Positions 15,295 through 22,870 of a stretch of 37,539 nt of DNA are shown here, in pieces. A model generated the notes under the pieces. The model saw only the letters and a program-made list of their open reading frames with translations, was not told the DNA's origin and did not search any database. The DNA comes from an uncultured Eubacteriales bacterium. Lineage in GTDB: Bacteria > Bacillota > Clostridia > Oscillospirales > Oscillospiraceae. Numbering within the stretch: the stretch's first letter is position 1; every line of letters begins with the position of its first letter. The stretch spans positions 1-37,539 of the forward strand of contig URAM01000020.1 in NCBI GenBank assembly GCA_900545815.1, read 5' to 3'. The position numbers were made by a program, and so were the translations under genes.

Positions 15295-16674
15295 ATGAAC
15301 CATCCTCGTCTGACGCATTTGACCGCTGTCCTTGTCGGGACGGCGGTTTTCTTCACTCTCCTGACCGCCGCAGGCACAAAAAAAGCCGCCCAGGCGGTGT
15401 CTGGGACGGTGCGTACTGCCGCTGTGGTCTGCACGGGGGCGGTCTGCTATGATGCGCCCCAAACTCTGTCGGCAGCGGATTTTTGTGATTTCGATGGGAC
15501 AGGTGCTGTGACCCAGGGGGCGGTTCTCTCCTTCACGGAGCTGGTGGATCTATCCGTGGAAGGGTTACGGGAGGGGGCTGGAACAGGCGCTTCCAATTAT
15601 CAGGTGCTGGAATCGGCGCTGACTCTGATCGAACGGTTCACCGTACAGCAGCGGGAACGCTACAAAAACACCCTGTTCCGTCTGACTCTGCCGCCGGGGG
15701 TGTATGAGCTTGACGGCAGCGGACAGCCCCTTCCCATCTACCAAAACACATGGCTGTCCATGCAGGGCGTGACCCTGCGCAAGAGCGACAGCGCCTGTTC
15801 CGCTCTGCTGCGGAACACGCCGATGGGAAGTTCCTTTACCGGATATGAGGCCAACTCCAACCTGGTGCTCACCGGCGGAGTGTGGGAAGTGCCGCTGGAG
15901 CGTTTCGATCCCTGTTCGGAGGAGGATCGGTTTTCCGTCCTCCGGTTCGGCCACTGCCGGAACGTACTCTTGGCTGGAGTCACTGTCTCCGGCTGCGTAA
16001 ATGGGCATCACCTGGAGCTGTGCGGGGTGGAACGATGTTCGGTGGTAGACAGCAGCTTTCAAGGATATTTGGACACGGAATATCACGGCAAGGGGGACAA
16101 AAAGGAAGCCATCCAGCTGGATGTCGTGAACAACCGCTGGGTGGCGCCTGGGTTTCCTGCCTTTGACGACACCATCACCCGAGATGTCCTCATCTACGGC
16201 TGCACCTTCCGCCGCCTCTGCCGGGGCATTGGCGGTCACAACGCCGTCTACGGCCGCTGTTACACCAAGATTGCCATCCAGCACAACACCTTCTCCCACC
16301 TGTCCGGAGAGGGCGTTTACGCCCTGAACTACGCCCACGCTGACCTCTCCCACAACAAAATGAAACAGGTGGCCGGCGGCGTCACATTGCTGGCGCTCAC
16401 CGACCACCCAGATGATGCGTATTACGCCCCTGCCCAGGGGGCTTTGCCCGCCTTCGGCCAGCTCCCCAGCCAGTCCCATCACCTAACTGTGACGGACAAT
16501 CAGATCACCGTCTCAGGCGATTCGGAGCCTGCCATCACGATTTCAGGCGGGGTCTATGAGGACGCCCAATTTGCCGATGCCTATGGCAGCAGGACATTTT
16601 GGGTGGAGGATGTGACCTTAGCACGGAACCAGGTCATGGGCGGAGGTATCGTTCAAAACTATGTGCGGTATTAG
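15295..16674 (+). CDS. Secreted right-handed beta-helix protein (pectate-lyase-like fold)
   Basis: A 459-residue protein with an N-terminal export signal (about residues 8-27, LTAVLVGTAVFFTLLTAAGT). Its body has the repeated short strands and Asn/Asp-ended turns of a right-handed parallel beta-helix. Examples are LVLTGGVWEVPL, NVLLAGVTVSGCVNGHHLEL, DVLIYGCTFRRLCRGIGGHN, KIAIQHNTFSHLSGEGVYAL and HLTVTDNQITVSG. Such folds bind or cleave polysaccharides, but no catalytic triad was identified. GTLPPGVY-like text (LPPGVYELDG) near 130 resembles the start of such domains. AAAGGAG precedes the ATG. Its stop codon overlaps the stop of the convergent GNAT gene. Confidence 0.78.
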   Translation: MNHPRLTHLTAVLVGTAVFFTLLTAAGTKKAAQAVSGTVRTAAVVCTGAVCYDAPQTLSAADFCDFDGTGAVTQGAVLSFTELVDLSVEGLREGAGTGASNYQVLESALTLIERFTVQQRERYKNTLFRLTLPPGVYELDGSGQPLPIYQNTWLSMQGVTLRKSDSACSALLRNTPMGSSFTGYEANSNLVLTGGVWEVPLERFDPCSEEDRFSVLRFGHCRNVLLAGVTVSGCVNGHHLELCGVERCSVVDSSFQGYLDTEYHGKGDKKEAIQLDVVNNRWVAPGFPAFDDTITRDVLIYGCTFRRLCRGIGGHNAVYGRCYTKIAIQHNTFSHLSGEGVYALNYAHADLSHNKMKQVAGGVTLLALTDHPDDAYYAPAQGALPAFGQLPSQSHHLTVTDNQITVSGDSEPAITISGGVYEDAQFADAYGSRTFWVEDVTLARNQVMGGGIVQNYVRY

Positions 16675-17165
16675 ACCAGGAGGGCATAGTTACGGATGTT
16701 CTGATAGCACTCAAACTTCATCCCCACCTCCGGAATGATCCCGCAGAAGGTGAAGCCGAACTTGTCGTGGAGCCGCTGGCTGGCCTCGTTGCCATCGGTG
16801 ATGACGGACACCACCAGGTGGGTGCGGTCGTCCGCTCTGGCCATATCCAGGATCGTCTCCATCAGGGCAGTGGCCACACCCTTGCCTCGGTGTGCCCGTG
16901 CCACATAGATGGACAGCTCCACCGAGGAACGATAGGCTTCTTTGCTCCGATACTCAGATAGGCTGGCATAGCCCGCCGCCTTTCCATTTTCCAGCTCAGC
17001 GGTCAACAGAGGGTGATTATCCACGTTGTGGTGGGCGAACCATGCGCGCCACTCCGCCATGGTTCTTGGGTTCAAGTCCAGGGTGGAGATGCCATGGAGC
17101 ACTTCATCGTTGTAGATGTCCAGCAGGGCGGGCAGGTCTTTTTCTTCTGCGATCCGGATATACAC
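16671..17165 (-). CDS. GNAT-family N-acetyltransferase (phosphinothricin acetyltransferase-like)
   Basis: A 164-residue acetyltransferase. The family start IRIAEEKDLPALLDIYNDEV and the acetyl-CoA loop ARAHRGKGVATALM place it near the phosphinothricin/L-amino-acid acetyltransferase group (COG1247). Later come VVSVITDGNEASQRLHDKFGF and the usual C-terminal strand. The GTG at 17165 is chosen because AAGAAGG lies seven bases upstream and the family motif begins at once; an ATG at 17225 has no ribosome site. The acceptor substrate is unknown. It converges on the beta-helix gene, with stop codons overlapping by four bases. Confidence 0.87.
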   Translation of the reverse strand: MYIRIAEEKDLPALLDIYNDEVLHGISTLDLNPRTMAEWRAWFAHHNVDNHPLLTAELENGKAAGYASLSEYRSKEAYRSSVELSIYVARAHRGKGVATALMETILDMARADDRTHLVVSVITDGNEASQRLHDKFGFTFCGIIPEVGMKFECYQNIRNYALLV

Positions 17166-17187
17166 AAAGCAGCCTTCTTTCTTATGA

Positions 17188-17216
17188 TTGTCAAGGGAGG
17201 GAAAACCTGTTATACT
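17188..17216 (+). promoter_or_regulatory. Promoter of the half-size EamA gene
   Basis: TTGTCA at 17188-17193, 17-base spacer, TATACT at 17211-17216. It fires rightward into an 80-base leader with two hairpins. Confidence 0.75.
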
Positions 17217-17251
17217 GAATCTCATCCCATTGGGATGCGTTTGAGCACCTA

Positions 17252-17289
17252 CCGCAAACAAGGCTTCCTTGTCTGCGGATTTCTTTTTT
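17252..17289 (+). promoter_or_regulatory. Leader terminator/attenuator directly before the half-size EamA gene
   Basis: CCGCA-A-ACAAGG (17252-17263) pairs with CCTTGT-C-TGCGG (17267-17278) and is followed by ATTTCTTTTTT. The T-run ends one base before the AGGAGG of the next gene. A smaller hairpin, CATCCCA/GGATG, precedes it. A terminator between a promoter and its gene implies conditional read-through. Confidence 0.65.
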
Positions 17290-17304
17290 CAGGAGGTTTT
17301 CTCG

Positions 17305-17730
17305 ATGTGGAATTACATATGGCCAGTTCTGTTGGTGGTAGGCGCCAACACCTTCTATCACATCTGCTCCAAGAGCACGCCGGACAACGTGCAGCCCTTC
17401 GCCACCTTGGTGGTGACCTATCTGGTGTCGGCGGCGTGCTGTCTGGTGCTGTTCTTTGTGACCAGTCCGGAGAAAAACCTGTTCGCCGCCTGGAAGCAGG
17501 TGAACTGGACAGCCTTTGCTTTCGGTCTTTGCCTAGTGGGATTGGAATTTGGCTATATCCAGCTCTACCGCGCTGGATGGAGTGTGAGCGTTGGTCCCTT
17601 GGTGTGCAACATCGCCTTGGCCTGCGTGCTGCTGGTCATAGGGGTACTGCTTTACAAGGAAACGCTCCACCTGACCCAAGTGCTGGGGATGCTGCTCTGT
17701 GTGGCCGGTCTGATCTTGGTCAACCGGTGA
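17305..17730 (+). CDS. Half-size EamA/DMT membrane protein (four helices)
   Basis: A 141-residue membrane protein with four hydrophobic segments, which is one EamA repeat rather than the usual two. It starts MWNYIWPVLLVVGANTFYHI, continues LVVTYLVSAACCLVLFFVT, then FAFGLCLVGLEFGYIQLYRA, and ends LGMLLCVAGLILVNR. Single-repeat members of this superfamily work as dimers, like EmrE. The ATG at 17305 has AGGAGG at ideal spacing. The gene is preceded by a strong promoter and a terminator-like leader, so its expression may respond to a small molecule. The substrate is unknown. It ends two bases before a convergent GNAT gene. Confidence 0.85.
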   Translation: MWNYIWPVLLVVGANTFYHICSKSTPDNVQPFATLVVTYLVSAACCLVLFFVTSPEKNLFAAWKQVNWTAFAFGLCLVGLEFGYIQLYRAGWSVSVGPLVCNIALACVLLVIGVLLYKETLHLTQVLGMLLCVAGLILVNR

Positions 17731-17731
17731 T

Positions 17732-18574
17732 CTAATCAAAGGCCAGCGCCAGATAACGGCTTTGTCCTTGGTTCCAACGGCGCTGGGTCTCTTTGTCCAG
17801 CCACTGCACCACCCCGAAGGGCTTGGGCGTTCCAGGCAGGACGGTGCGCACCAGGGCGCAGTCTGCGTGCAAGGCGGTCAGGACGGCCTGGGCGGCTTCC
17901 GCTTGTTGGCAGGAGAGCAGCTCTTTTAAGATGATGCTGCCGCCCCAACACTCGGCGGCGGCCACGCCATCGCCAATGCGGAACAGACCGCCGCCGCTGG
18001 CATCGCAGAGCATTTTTTGCCAGCACAAGCTCTCCAACGGGTAGCTGACGTGGCTGGCGCCCTGCAAAAACGCTTCCCGCAACACTTGATAGGTCGCTGC
18101 ATCACACCGTTCCGCTGCTTGACGGGGCGGTGTGATGCTTTCCCGGGAAATCCTAGTCTCCCAGGTGAAGCAGGCAGTTTCATAGCCCAGGCTTTCGTAG
18201 AACCGGAACAGGGACGGCTCCCCCGGTACCATCACCACCGCTTTGGCGCCCGCTTTCCGCCCCTCCGCCTCTGTCCAGGCCAGCAGCGTCCGTCCGTACC
18301 CACGGCTCTGGCCGTCTGGGTGGGTGCAGAAGGCGTAGACGTACCACATGGGCACGCTGTCCCCTTCCGGCAGGGTCATTTCCTGGGAAAAGACCAAAAG
18401 CATGGACTGCACCGCCCCCTCCGCCTCCAAGAGCATCCCGTGGGACACGGCATCGCCCTGGTCAAAGCACAGGTCAAGATACGCCTGCTCGTCCCCAAAG
18501 CAACGCCGCCATAAGTCCTGCATTCGAGGGGCATCGGCAGGTGTGGCACAGCGGAGGGTGATGCCGGCACTCAC
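17732..18574 (-). CDS. GNAT-family N-acetyltransferase
   Basis: A 280-residue protein with a GNAT domain in its first half: ITLRCATPADAPRMQDLWRRCF, then VPMWYVYAFCTHPDGQSRGY and the acetyl-CoA loop SRGYGRTLLAW near residues 90-100. The second half is less conserved and may be a substrate domain. The GTG at 18574 overlaps the stop of the upstream DUF2156 gene as GTGA, with AAGGGGAG upstream, so the two genes are translationally coupled. A longer frame exists inside the upstream gene but its Gly/Arg/Pro composition marks it as a shadow. The target is unknown. Confidence 0.85.
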   Translation of the reverse strand: MSAGITLRCATPADAPRMQDLWRRCFGDEQAYLDLCFDQGDAVSHGMLLEAEGAVQSMLLVFSQEMTLPEGDSVPMWYVYAFCTHPDGQSRGYGRTLLAWTEAEGRKAGAKAVVMVPGEPSLFRFYESLGYETACFTWETRISRESITPPRQAAERCDAATYQVLREAFLQGASHVSYPLESLCWQKMLCDASGGGLFRIGDGVAAAECWGGSIILKELLSCQQAEAAQAVLTALHADCALVRTVLPGTPKPFGVVQWLDKETQRRWNQGQSRYLALAFD

Positions 18575-19485
18575 TGGAGGGTCTCCCCTTCCTTCAGCTC
18601 GGCAACGTACTTTTCCAGCAGCAAGTCCGGATGATAGCTGAGCTTGGCCTTGCGCAGGTTCTCCTCGCCCATGTCGTCCTCCCGATTCAGGTAGCGGATC
18701 TCCGGATGGTTTTTCCGGATCCATCGGGCGAACTCCCGATTGATCATGGGATATGCCCCCTGAATCTCACTGTGGGCCTTTTCAAAGAACACGTCATAGG
18801 TGTCCCCACCCAAACTCTTGCCGGCAGTGAACGCCACCGGCTTTCCATCTGCCCGAAGCAGCAGTCCTTCCAGCCCCAGCTCCTGCTGGTGGATGAGACA
18901 ACGGCGAAGGGCTTCACAGCCCTGATGGGCGTTCCAGTCCTCATGTCCAGCGGCAGCAGCGGCAGCTTCCCATTCCTCATTGAGCTGGATGCACTCGGAC
19001 AGGTTTTCTGCGCTGATCTCCTCCACCGTCCAATCTGGATAGCGTTCCTCAAACCGGTGGATGTGATTGCGCTTGGCGTGGAGCTTTTTGCCGGTCAGAT
19101 CCGCCAGGCGGTGGATGTCATAGCAATAATCGAAGCCATCCCGCGCCAGGGTAAAGGTGAATTTCCCAGGGTAAAGCTGTTCCAGGCGTTCTTTTTCCGC
19201 CTCGGTCAGGGCGTAGAAGCTCAAGGGCTTGCCCTGTGCCTTGGCATCCAGCTCCAACGCCTGAAGCATGGGACGGATGTCTCCCTTGCCAGCCGGCCAG
19301 AAATAGCGGGGGCCAGCACATCGGACGGTCAGGTAGCCTGCGCAGGTGGCGATCTCCTCCTGAAAGGCGTCCCGCCAGGCGAAGATATTGGTGAACGCAT
19401 ACTCACAGCAGCGGTAACCGGAGGGGAGAAAATAGGAGTCTACCAAAGCCCGATCCGTCAATTCTGGTGTGAAAAACTCGATCAT
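18571..19485 (-). CDS. DUF2156-domain protein (LPG synthetase C-terminal-like)
   Basis: A 304-residue soluble protein resembling the DUF2156 / phosphatidylglycerol lysyltransferase C-terminal family, which has a double GNAT-like fold. Landmarks: YRCCEYAFTNIFAWRDAF near residues 24-41, KLHAKRNHIHRFEERYPDW near 134-152, and the C-terminal REDDMGEENLRKAKLSYHPD. No membrane domain is attached, unlike MprF, so it is the stand-alone form whose substrate is not established. It leads a two-gene operon with the GNAT gene at 17732; both may modify small molecules or amino-acyl groups. It has a promoter with a perfect -10. Confidence 0.87.
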   Translation of the reverse strand: MIEFFTPELTDRALVDSYFLPSGYRCCEYAFTNIFAWRDAFQEEIATCAGYLTVRCAGPRYFWPAGKGDIRPMLQALELDAKAQGKPLSFYALTEAEKERLEQLYPGKFTFTLARDGFDYCYDIHRLADLTGKKLHAKRNHIHRFEERYPDWTVEEISAENLSECIQLNEEWEAAAAAAGHEDWNAHQGCEALRRCLIHQQELGLEGLLLRADGKPVAFTAGKSLGGDTYDVFFEKAHSEIQGAYPMINREFARWIRKNHPEIRYLNREDDMGEENLRKAKLSYHPDLLLEKYVAELKEGETLQ

Positions 19486-19541
19486 AACGTATATTGCCTT
19501 TCTCTTTGTAGATTTATCGTCTTTTGAAACGGATTAGGGCT

Positions 19542-19570
19542 ATTATACCAGCCTGCCAGGTAGGTTGTAA
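19542..19570 (-). promoter_or_regulatory. Promoter of the DUF2156-GNAT operon
   Basis: On the minus strand TTACAA (19570-19565), 17-base spacer, perfect TATAAT (19547-19542). Confidence 0.75.
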
Positions 19571-19699
19571 ACTCCCCTTTTCCCAGGATTTCAACCTCTC
19601 CTGCGCCATCATTTGACAGGTTGCACAATTCCATCCGGGAATTTTTACGGGAAATTCCTGAAAAAAAACAGAAAAGGATGTGCATTTTTTCCGTCAAGA

Positions 19700-19708
19700 T
19701 GTTATAAT
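19700..19708 (+). promoter_or_regulatory. Extended -10 promoter of the glmU-like/prs operon
   Basis: TGTTATAAT at 19700-19708 is a perfect extended -10 (TGn-TATAAT). The -35 region is weak. The ATG at 19750 follows with GGGGGTCGAG upstream. Confidence 0.65.
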
Positions 19709-19749
19709 AGAAAAACCTAGATATTACTCATGCAAGGGGGTCGAGTCCA

Positions 19750-20931
19750 ATGAATTACTGTGACAGCGCTGTTGTCTTCGTTGCCCGGGAACCAGGCAGC
19801 GATTCTCAACCGCTTCTGCTGCAGAATCTGCTGTTCTCTCCTGCCGCTGCTTGGCTGTGCCGGAGTTTGCAGCTGTCTGGAGTGGAGCGGTTTTTTGTCG
19901 TTACAGAACGGGAATTTTTGGATGCTTGCGCCGCCTGCTTCCCGCAGACCGCTCACATCCTCCCCTATGACCATCCCCAGCTCAACGATGCCCTTCAGGC
20001 TTTCGTCTCTGTGGCGGAAGGAAAAGTGCTGACCTTCACCCAGCCAGTGTGGCTCTCCTTTGCCGCCGGTCAAGAGCTGGCTCAGGCGGAGACGCTGCTC
20101 CCTGCCGGTGTCCCCCTGGGCATTTATCGGGTGGAGCCGGAAGCGCTGGCACGGGATGGCATTGACGCCGCCTTCCAAGGGGAGCCTTACGCCCCCGCTC
20201 TGGACGCCGCCCCCATCGCCCTGCCCTTCCACACTCCGGCAGAGCGGAATCAGGCGCAGTACTGCGCCCGAATGGATAACCTGTGCCGCTGGCTGTCCCT
20301 GGGCGTGGAGATGCTGGACATGAATGCGGTATACATCGACATTGATGCTGAGATCGGCTCCGGCACCGTTCTGCTGCCGGGCACCATCCTGCGGGGCAGA
20401 ACCGTCATCGGCGAGAACTGCGAGATCGGCCCCAACTCCATGATTCGAGACTGCGTATTGGGCAACGGCTGCGTAGCCAACGCCAGCCAGCTCAACCAGG
20501 CTCAGTTCGGTGATAACGTCAATATCGGCCCCTTCGCCTACGTCCGTCCCGGCAGCGTGGTGGGCGATGGCTGCAAGGTGGGCGATTTTGTGGAGCTGAA
20601 AAACTCCACCCTGGGCGAGGGCACCAAGCTGCCCCACCTGATCTATGTAGGCGACTCCGATGTAGGCGCACACTGCAACTTCGGCTGCGGCAGCATCACC
20701 TGCAATTACGACGGCAACTACAAATACCGCACCACGGTAGGAGATGATGCGTTCATTGGCTGCAACACCAACCTAGTCTCCCCCTGTCAGGTGGGAGACG
20801 GAGCGTACACCGCCGCAGGCACTACCATCACTGGCCGCATCCCTGCAGATGCTCTGGCCATTGGACGGGTGGAGCCGGCCACCAAACCGGGTTGGGCAAG
20901 ACGGCATCGCGCCAAAAAGACCGACCCCTGA
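19750..20931 (+). CDS. GlmU-like protein: intact acetyltransferase half, degenerate uridylyltransferase half
   Basis: A 393-residue protein, about 60 shorter than normal GlmU. From about residue 195 it has the left-handed beta-helix of glucosamine-1-phosphate acetyltransferase. This half keeps IGENCEIGPNSMIRDCVLG, the catalytic-histidine region LPHLIYVGDSDVG, and NYDGNYKYRTTVGDDAFIG, which lines the acetyl-CoA site. The first 170 residues align only loosely with a nucleotidyltransferase: the expected LAAGxGTRM loop is replaced by VFVAREPGSDS, and the following lysine motif is missing. Uridylyl transfer is therefore probably lost. It sits in the glmU position directly upstream of prs, pth and mfd, as in B. 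subtilis. It may supply only N-acetylglucosamine 1-phosphate, or have another acetyl acceptor. Confidence 0.82.
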   Translation: MNYCDSAVVFVAREPGSDSQPLLLQNLLFSPAAAWLCRSLQLSGVERFFVVTEREFLDACAACFPQTAHILPYDHPQLNDALQAFVSVAEGKVLTFTQPVWLSFAAGQELAQAETLLPAGVPLGIYRVEPEALARDGIDAAFQGEPYAPALDAAPIALPFHTPAERNQAQYCARMDNLCRWLSLGVEMLDMNAVYIDIDAEIGSGTVLLPGTILRGRTVIGENCEIGPNSMIRDCVLGNGCVANASQLNQAQFGDNVNIGPFAYVRPGSVVGDGCKVGDFVELKNSTLGEGTKLPHLIYVGDSDVGAHCNFGCGSITCNYDGNYKYRTTVGDDAFIGCNTNLVSPCQVGDGAYTAAGTTITGRIPADALAIGRVEPATKPGWARRHRAKKTDP

Positions 20932-21044
20932 TGTTCCTTTGTTGATTTGGCGGTGTTGTCCCGCCTGACGATGCTTCCTTTTATCGTATATCAAACCCCT
21001 CAACCAATTTTAGGAGAAAAATGAAGACAGGAGAGATAAAGCTC

Positions 21045-22034
21045 ATGATTTCCCACGGTAAAGACATCAAAATTTTCTCTGGCAATTCCAATCCCGAGCT
21101 GGCCAAGGCCATCTGCAAGGAGCTGGGGCTGCCTCTGGGCGACTCCGAATGCGGCAACTTCTCTGACGGTGAGACCTTCGTGTCCATCTATGAGACCGTC
21201 CGCGGCAGCGACGTGTTTATCATCCAGTCCACCTGCGCCAACGGCGTCAAGGGCGACCCCGACTATCGTTCCGTCAACGACCAGGTCATGGAGCTGCTGA
21301 TCATGATCGATGCGATGAAGCGTGCCTCCGCCGGCCGTATCACCGCCGTCATCCCCTACTACGGCTACGCCCGCCAGGATCGTAAGACCAAGCCCCGTGA
21401 CCCCATCTCCGCCAAGCTGGTGGCCAACCTGCTCACCGAAGCAGGCGCTGACCGTGTGCTGACCATGGACATCCACTGCAACCAGATCCAGGGCTTCTTT
21501 GACATCCCCATGGACAACCTGCTGGGCAACACCCTGTTTGTGGACTATTTTGCAGAAAAGTACGCCGACTGCCATGAAGATACCATGGTCGTCTCCCCTG
21601 ACGTAGGCTCTGTCGCCCGCGCCCGTGCCTTTGCGCAGAAGCTGAATATGCCCATGGCCATTGTGGATAAGCGCCGTCAGAAGGCCAATTCCTCCGAAGT
21701 CATGAACATCATCGGCAACGTGGAGGGCAAGCACGTCATCCTGCTGGACGACATGGTGGATACCGCCGGCTCTCTGTGCGGCGCCGCCAAGGCTCTGATC
21801 GAGATCGGCCACGCAAATAGCGTTGTCGCCTGCGCAAGCCACGGCGTCCTGTCCGGCCCTGCTCTCCAGCGGATCGAAGACTCCATGCTGGAAGAAGTGG
21901 TCTTCCTGGACACGATCCCCCAGCCCGCACGGCTCAAGAGCGACAAGATCCACTATATCTCTGTGGCAAAGGTCTTTGCCGAAGCCATCAGCCGCATCTA
22001 TCACGACACCTCCATGTCTGCTATGTTCCGCTGA
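21045..22034 (+). CDS. prs: Ribose-phosphate pyrophosphokinase (PRPP synthetase)
   Basis: Prs makes phosphoribosyl pyrophosphate from ribose 5-phosphate and ATP for purine, pyrimidine, histidine and NAD synthesis. Starting at 21045 the protein has 329 residues. Seen: KIFSGNSNPELAK, the FSDGE metal-binding segment, AVIPYYGYARQDRK, VLTMDIHCNQIQGFF, the flexible catalytic loop VDKRRQKANSSEV, and the PRPP loop VILLDDMVDTAGS. A roughly ten-residue insertion follows VFIIQSTC (ANGVKGDPDYRSVNDQ) where classical enzymes read only a few residues. An upstream in-frame ATG at 21021 also has AGGAG but only four bases away; family N-termini favour 21045. Confidence 0.95.
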   Translation: MISHGKDIKIFSGNSNPELAKAICKELGLPLGDSECGNFSDGETFVSIYETVRGSDVFIIQSTCANGVKGDPDYRSVNDQVMELLIMIDAMKRASAGRITAVIPYYGYARQDRKTKPRDPISAKLVANLLTEAGADRVLTMDIHCNQIQGFFDIPMDNLLGNTLFVDYFAEKYADCHEDTMVVSPDVGSVARARAFAQKLNMPMAIVDKRRQKANSSEVMNIIGNVEGKHVILLDDMVDTAGSLCGAAKALIEIGHANSVVACASHGVLSGPALQRIEDSMLEEVVFLDTIPQPARLKSDKIHYISVAKVFAEAISRIYHDTSMSAMFR

Positions 22035-22079
22035 TGGGCAGAAAATATTCTGTTTTTTGATACCTATGACCAATGCGAG

Positions 22080-22101
22080 GGCTGTCGGGATTCCGACAGC
22101 C
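22080..22101 (+). other. Hairpin between prs and pth
   Basis: GGCTGTCGG pairs with CCGACAGCC around a GATT loop. No T-run follows, so it is more likely a processing or stability element than a full terminator. Confidence 0.6.
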
Positions 22102-22137
22102 CCCGTAACGCTTTCCACACGGTGAGGTAACTGATTT

Positions 22138-22731
22138 ATGTTTTTCCCCAGACGTTCCCGCCAGACCATCCAGTGGCTCCTGGTCTTTTTAGGCAACCCC
22201 GGCGACCGCTTTGACAACACCCGCCACAACATTGGCTACTACACCTGCGATGTCCTGGCTGACCGAGTGAAGAAGCGGGTGCAGCGGGTAAAATTCAAGT
22301 CCTGGGTGGCCGATTTTGACTACGGCGGCGTCCGAGTGCTGGCCATGAAGCCCACCACTTACATGAACCTGTCCGGCGAGGCAGTGCGAGAGGCGGCTGC
22401 CTTCTACAAGATCCCGCCGGAGCGGATCTTGGTCGTCTGCGATGACATCTCCCTGCCCACCGGCAAGCTCCGTCTCCGCCGCAGCGGCAGTGCCGGCGGT
22501 CACAATGGCCTGAAATCTATCATCGCGCAGCTCCACAGCGACCAGTTCCCCCGCCTGAAGATGGGCGTGGGCCAGAAGCCCCACCCTGACTACGACCTGG
22601 CGGACTGGGTGCTGGGCAAGTTCTCCCCTGCTGACGCCAAGATCATGAACGAGGCGGCGGAGCGCGCCTGTGACGCCATCGAGTGCCTGCTCTCCCAGGG
22701 CATGGACAAGGCCATGTCCAAATTTAACTGA
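22138..22731 (+). CDS. pth: Peptidyl-tRNA hydrolase
   Basis: Pth releases peptides from peptidyl-tRNA dropped by stalled ribosomes. The 197-residue protein has the family length. Seen: VFLGNPGDRFDNTRHNIGY with the catalytic His30, KPTTYMNLSGEAV, the VVCDDISLPTGKLRLR segment holding the conserved Asp, SAGGHNGLKSI and the C-terminal DWVLGKFS. The start ATG has GTGAGGTAA upstream. The preceding ten residues (MFFPRRSRQT) are longer and more basic than usual, so a slightly later start is possible but no better codon is visible. It belongs to the prs-pth-mfd group. Confidence 0.95.
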   Translation: MFFPRRSRQTIQWLLVFLGNPGDRFDNTRHNIGYYTCDVLADRVKKRVQRVKFKSWVADFDYGGVRVLAMKPTTYMNLSGEAVREAAAFYKIPPERILVVCDDISLPTGKLRLRRSGSAGGHNGLKSIIAQLHSDQFPRLKMGVGQKPHPDYDLADWVLGKFSPADAKIMNEAAERACDAIECLLSQGMDKAMSKFN

Positions 22732-22870
22732 CCCGACTGCCCTCGGCAGATTCTTCACTCCCAACCGTTCTACGCTATGGATACCATACGATTTACCCCC
22801 GTAACTTGTGTTCCGGGGGTGTTGTCGTTGGGTTTTCTTCCGTTTTCCACACGATCGAGGTATTGGCTCT

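Noticed and set aside
17221..17289. Guanidine-II (mini-ykkC) riboswitch before the half-size EamA gene
   Set aside because: Two hairpins are present but neither has the required ACGR loop.
18575..18724. N-terminal extension of the GNAT gene into the DUF2156 gene
   Set aside because: The GTG at 18574 has a good ribosome site and starts directly at the GNAT fold; the extension is Gly/Arg/Pro-rich shadow sequence.
19482..19697. 71-codon minus-strand ORF upstream of the DUF2156 gene
   Set aside because: It covers the DUF2156 promoter and part of the opposite promoter region, with no motif or ribosome site.
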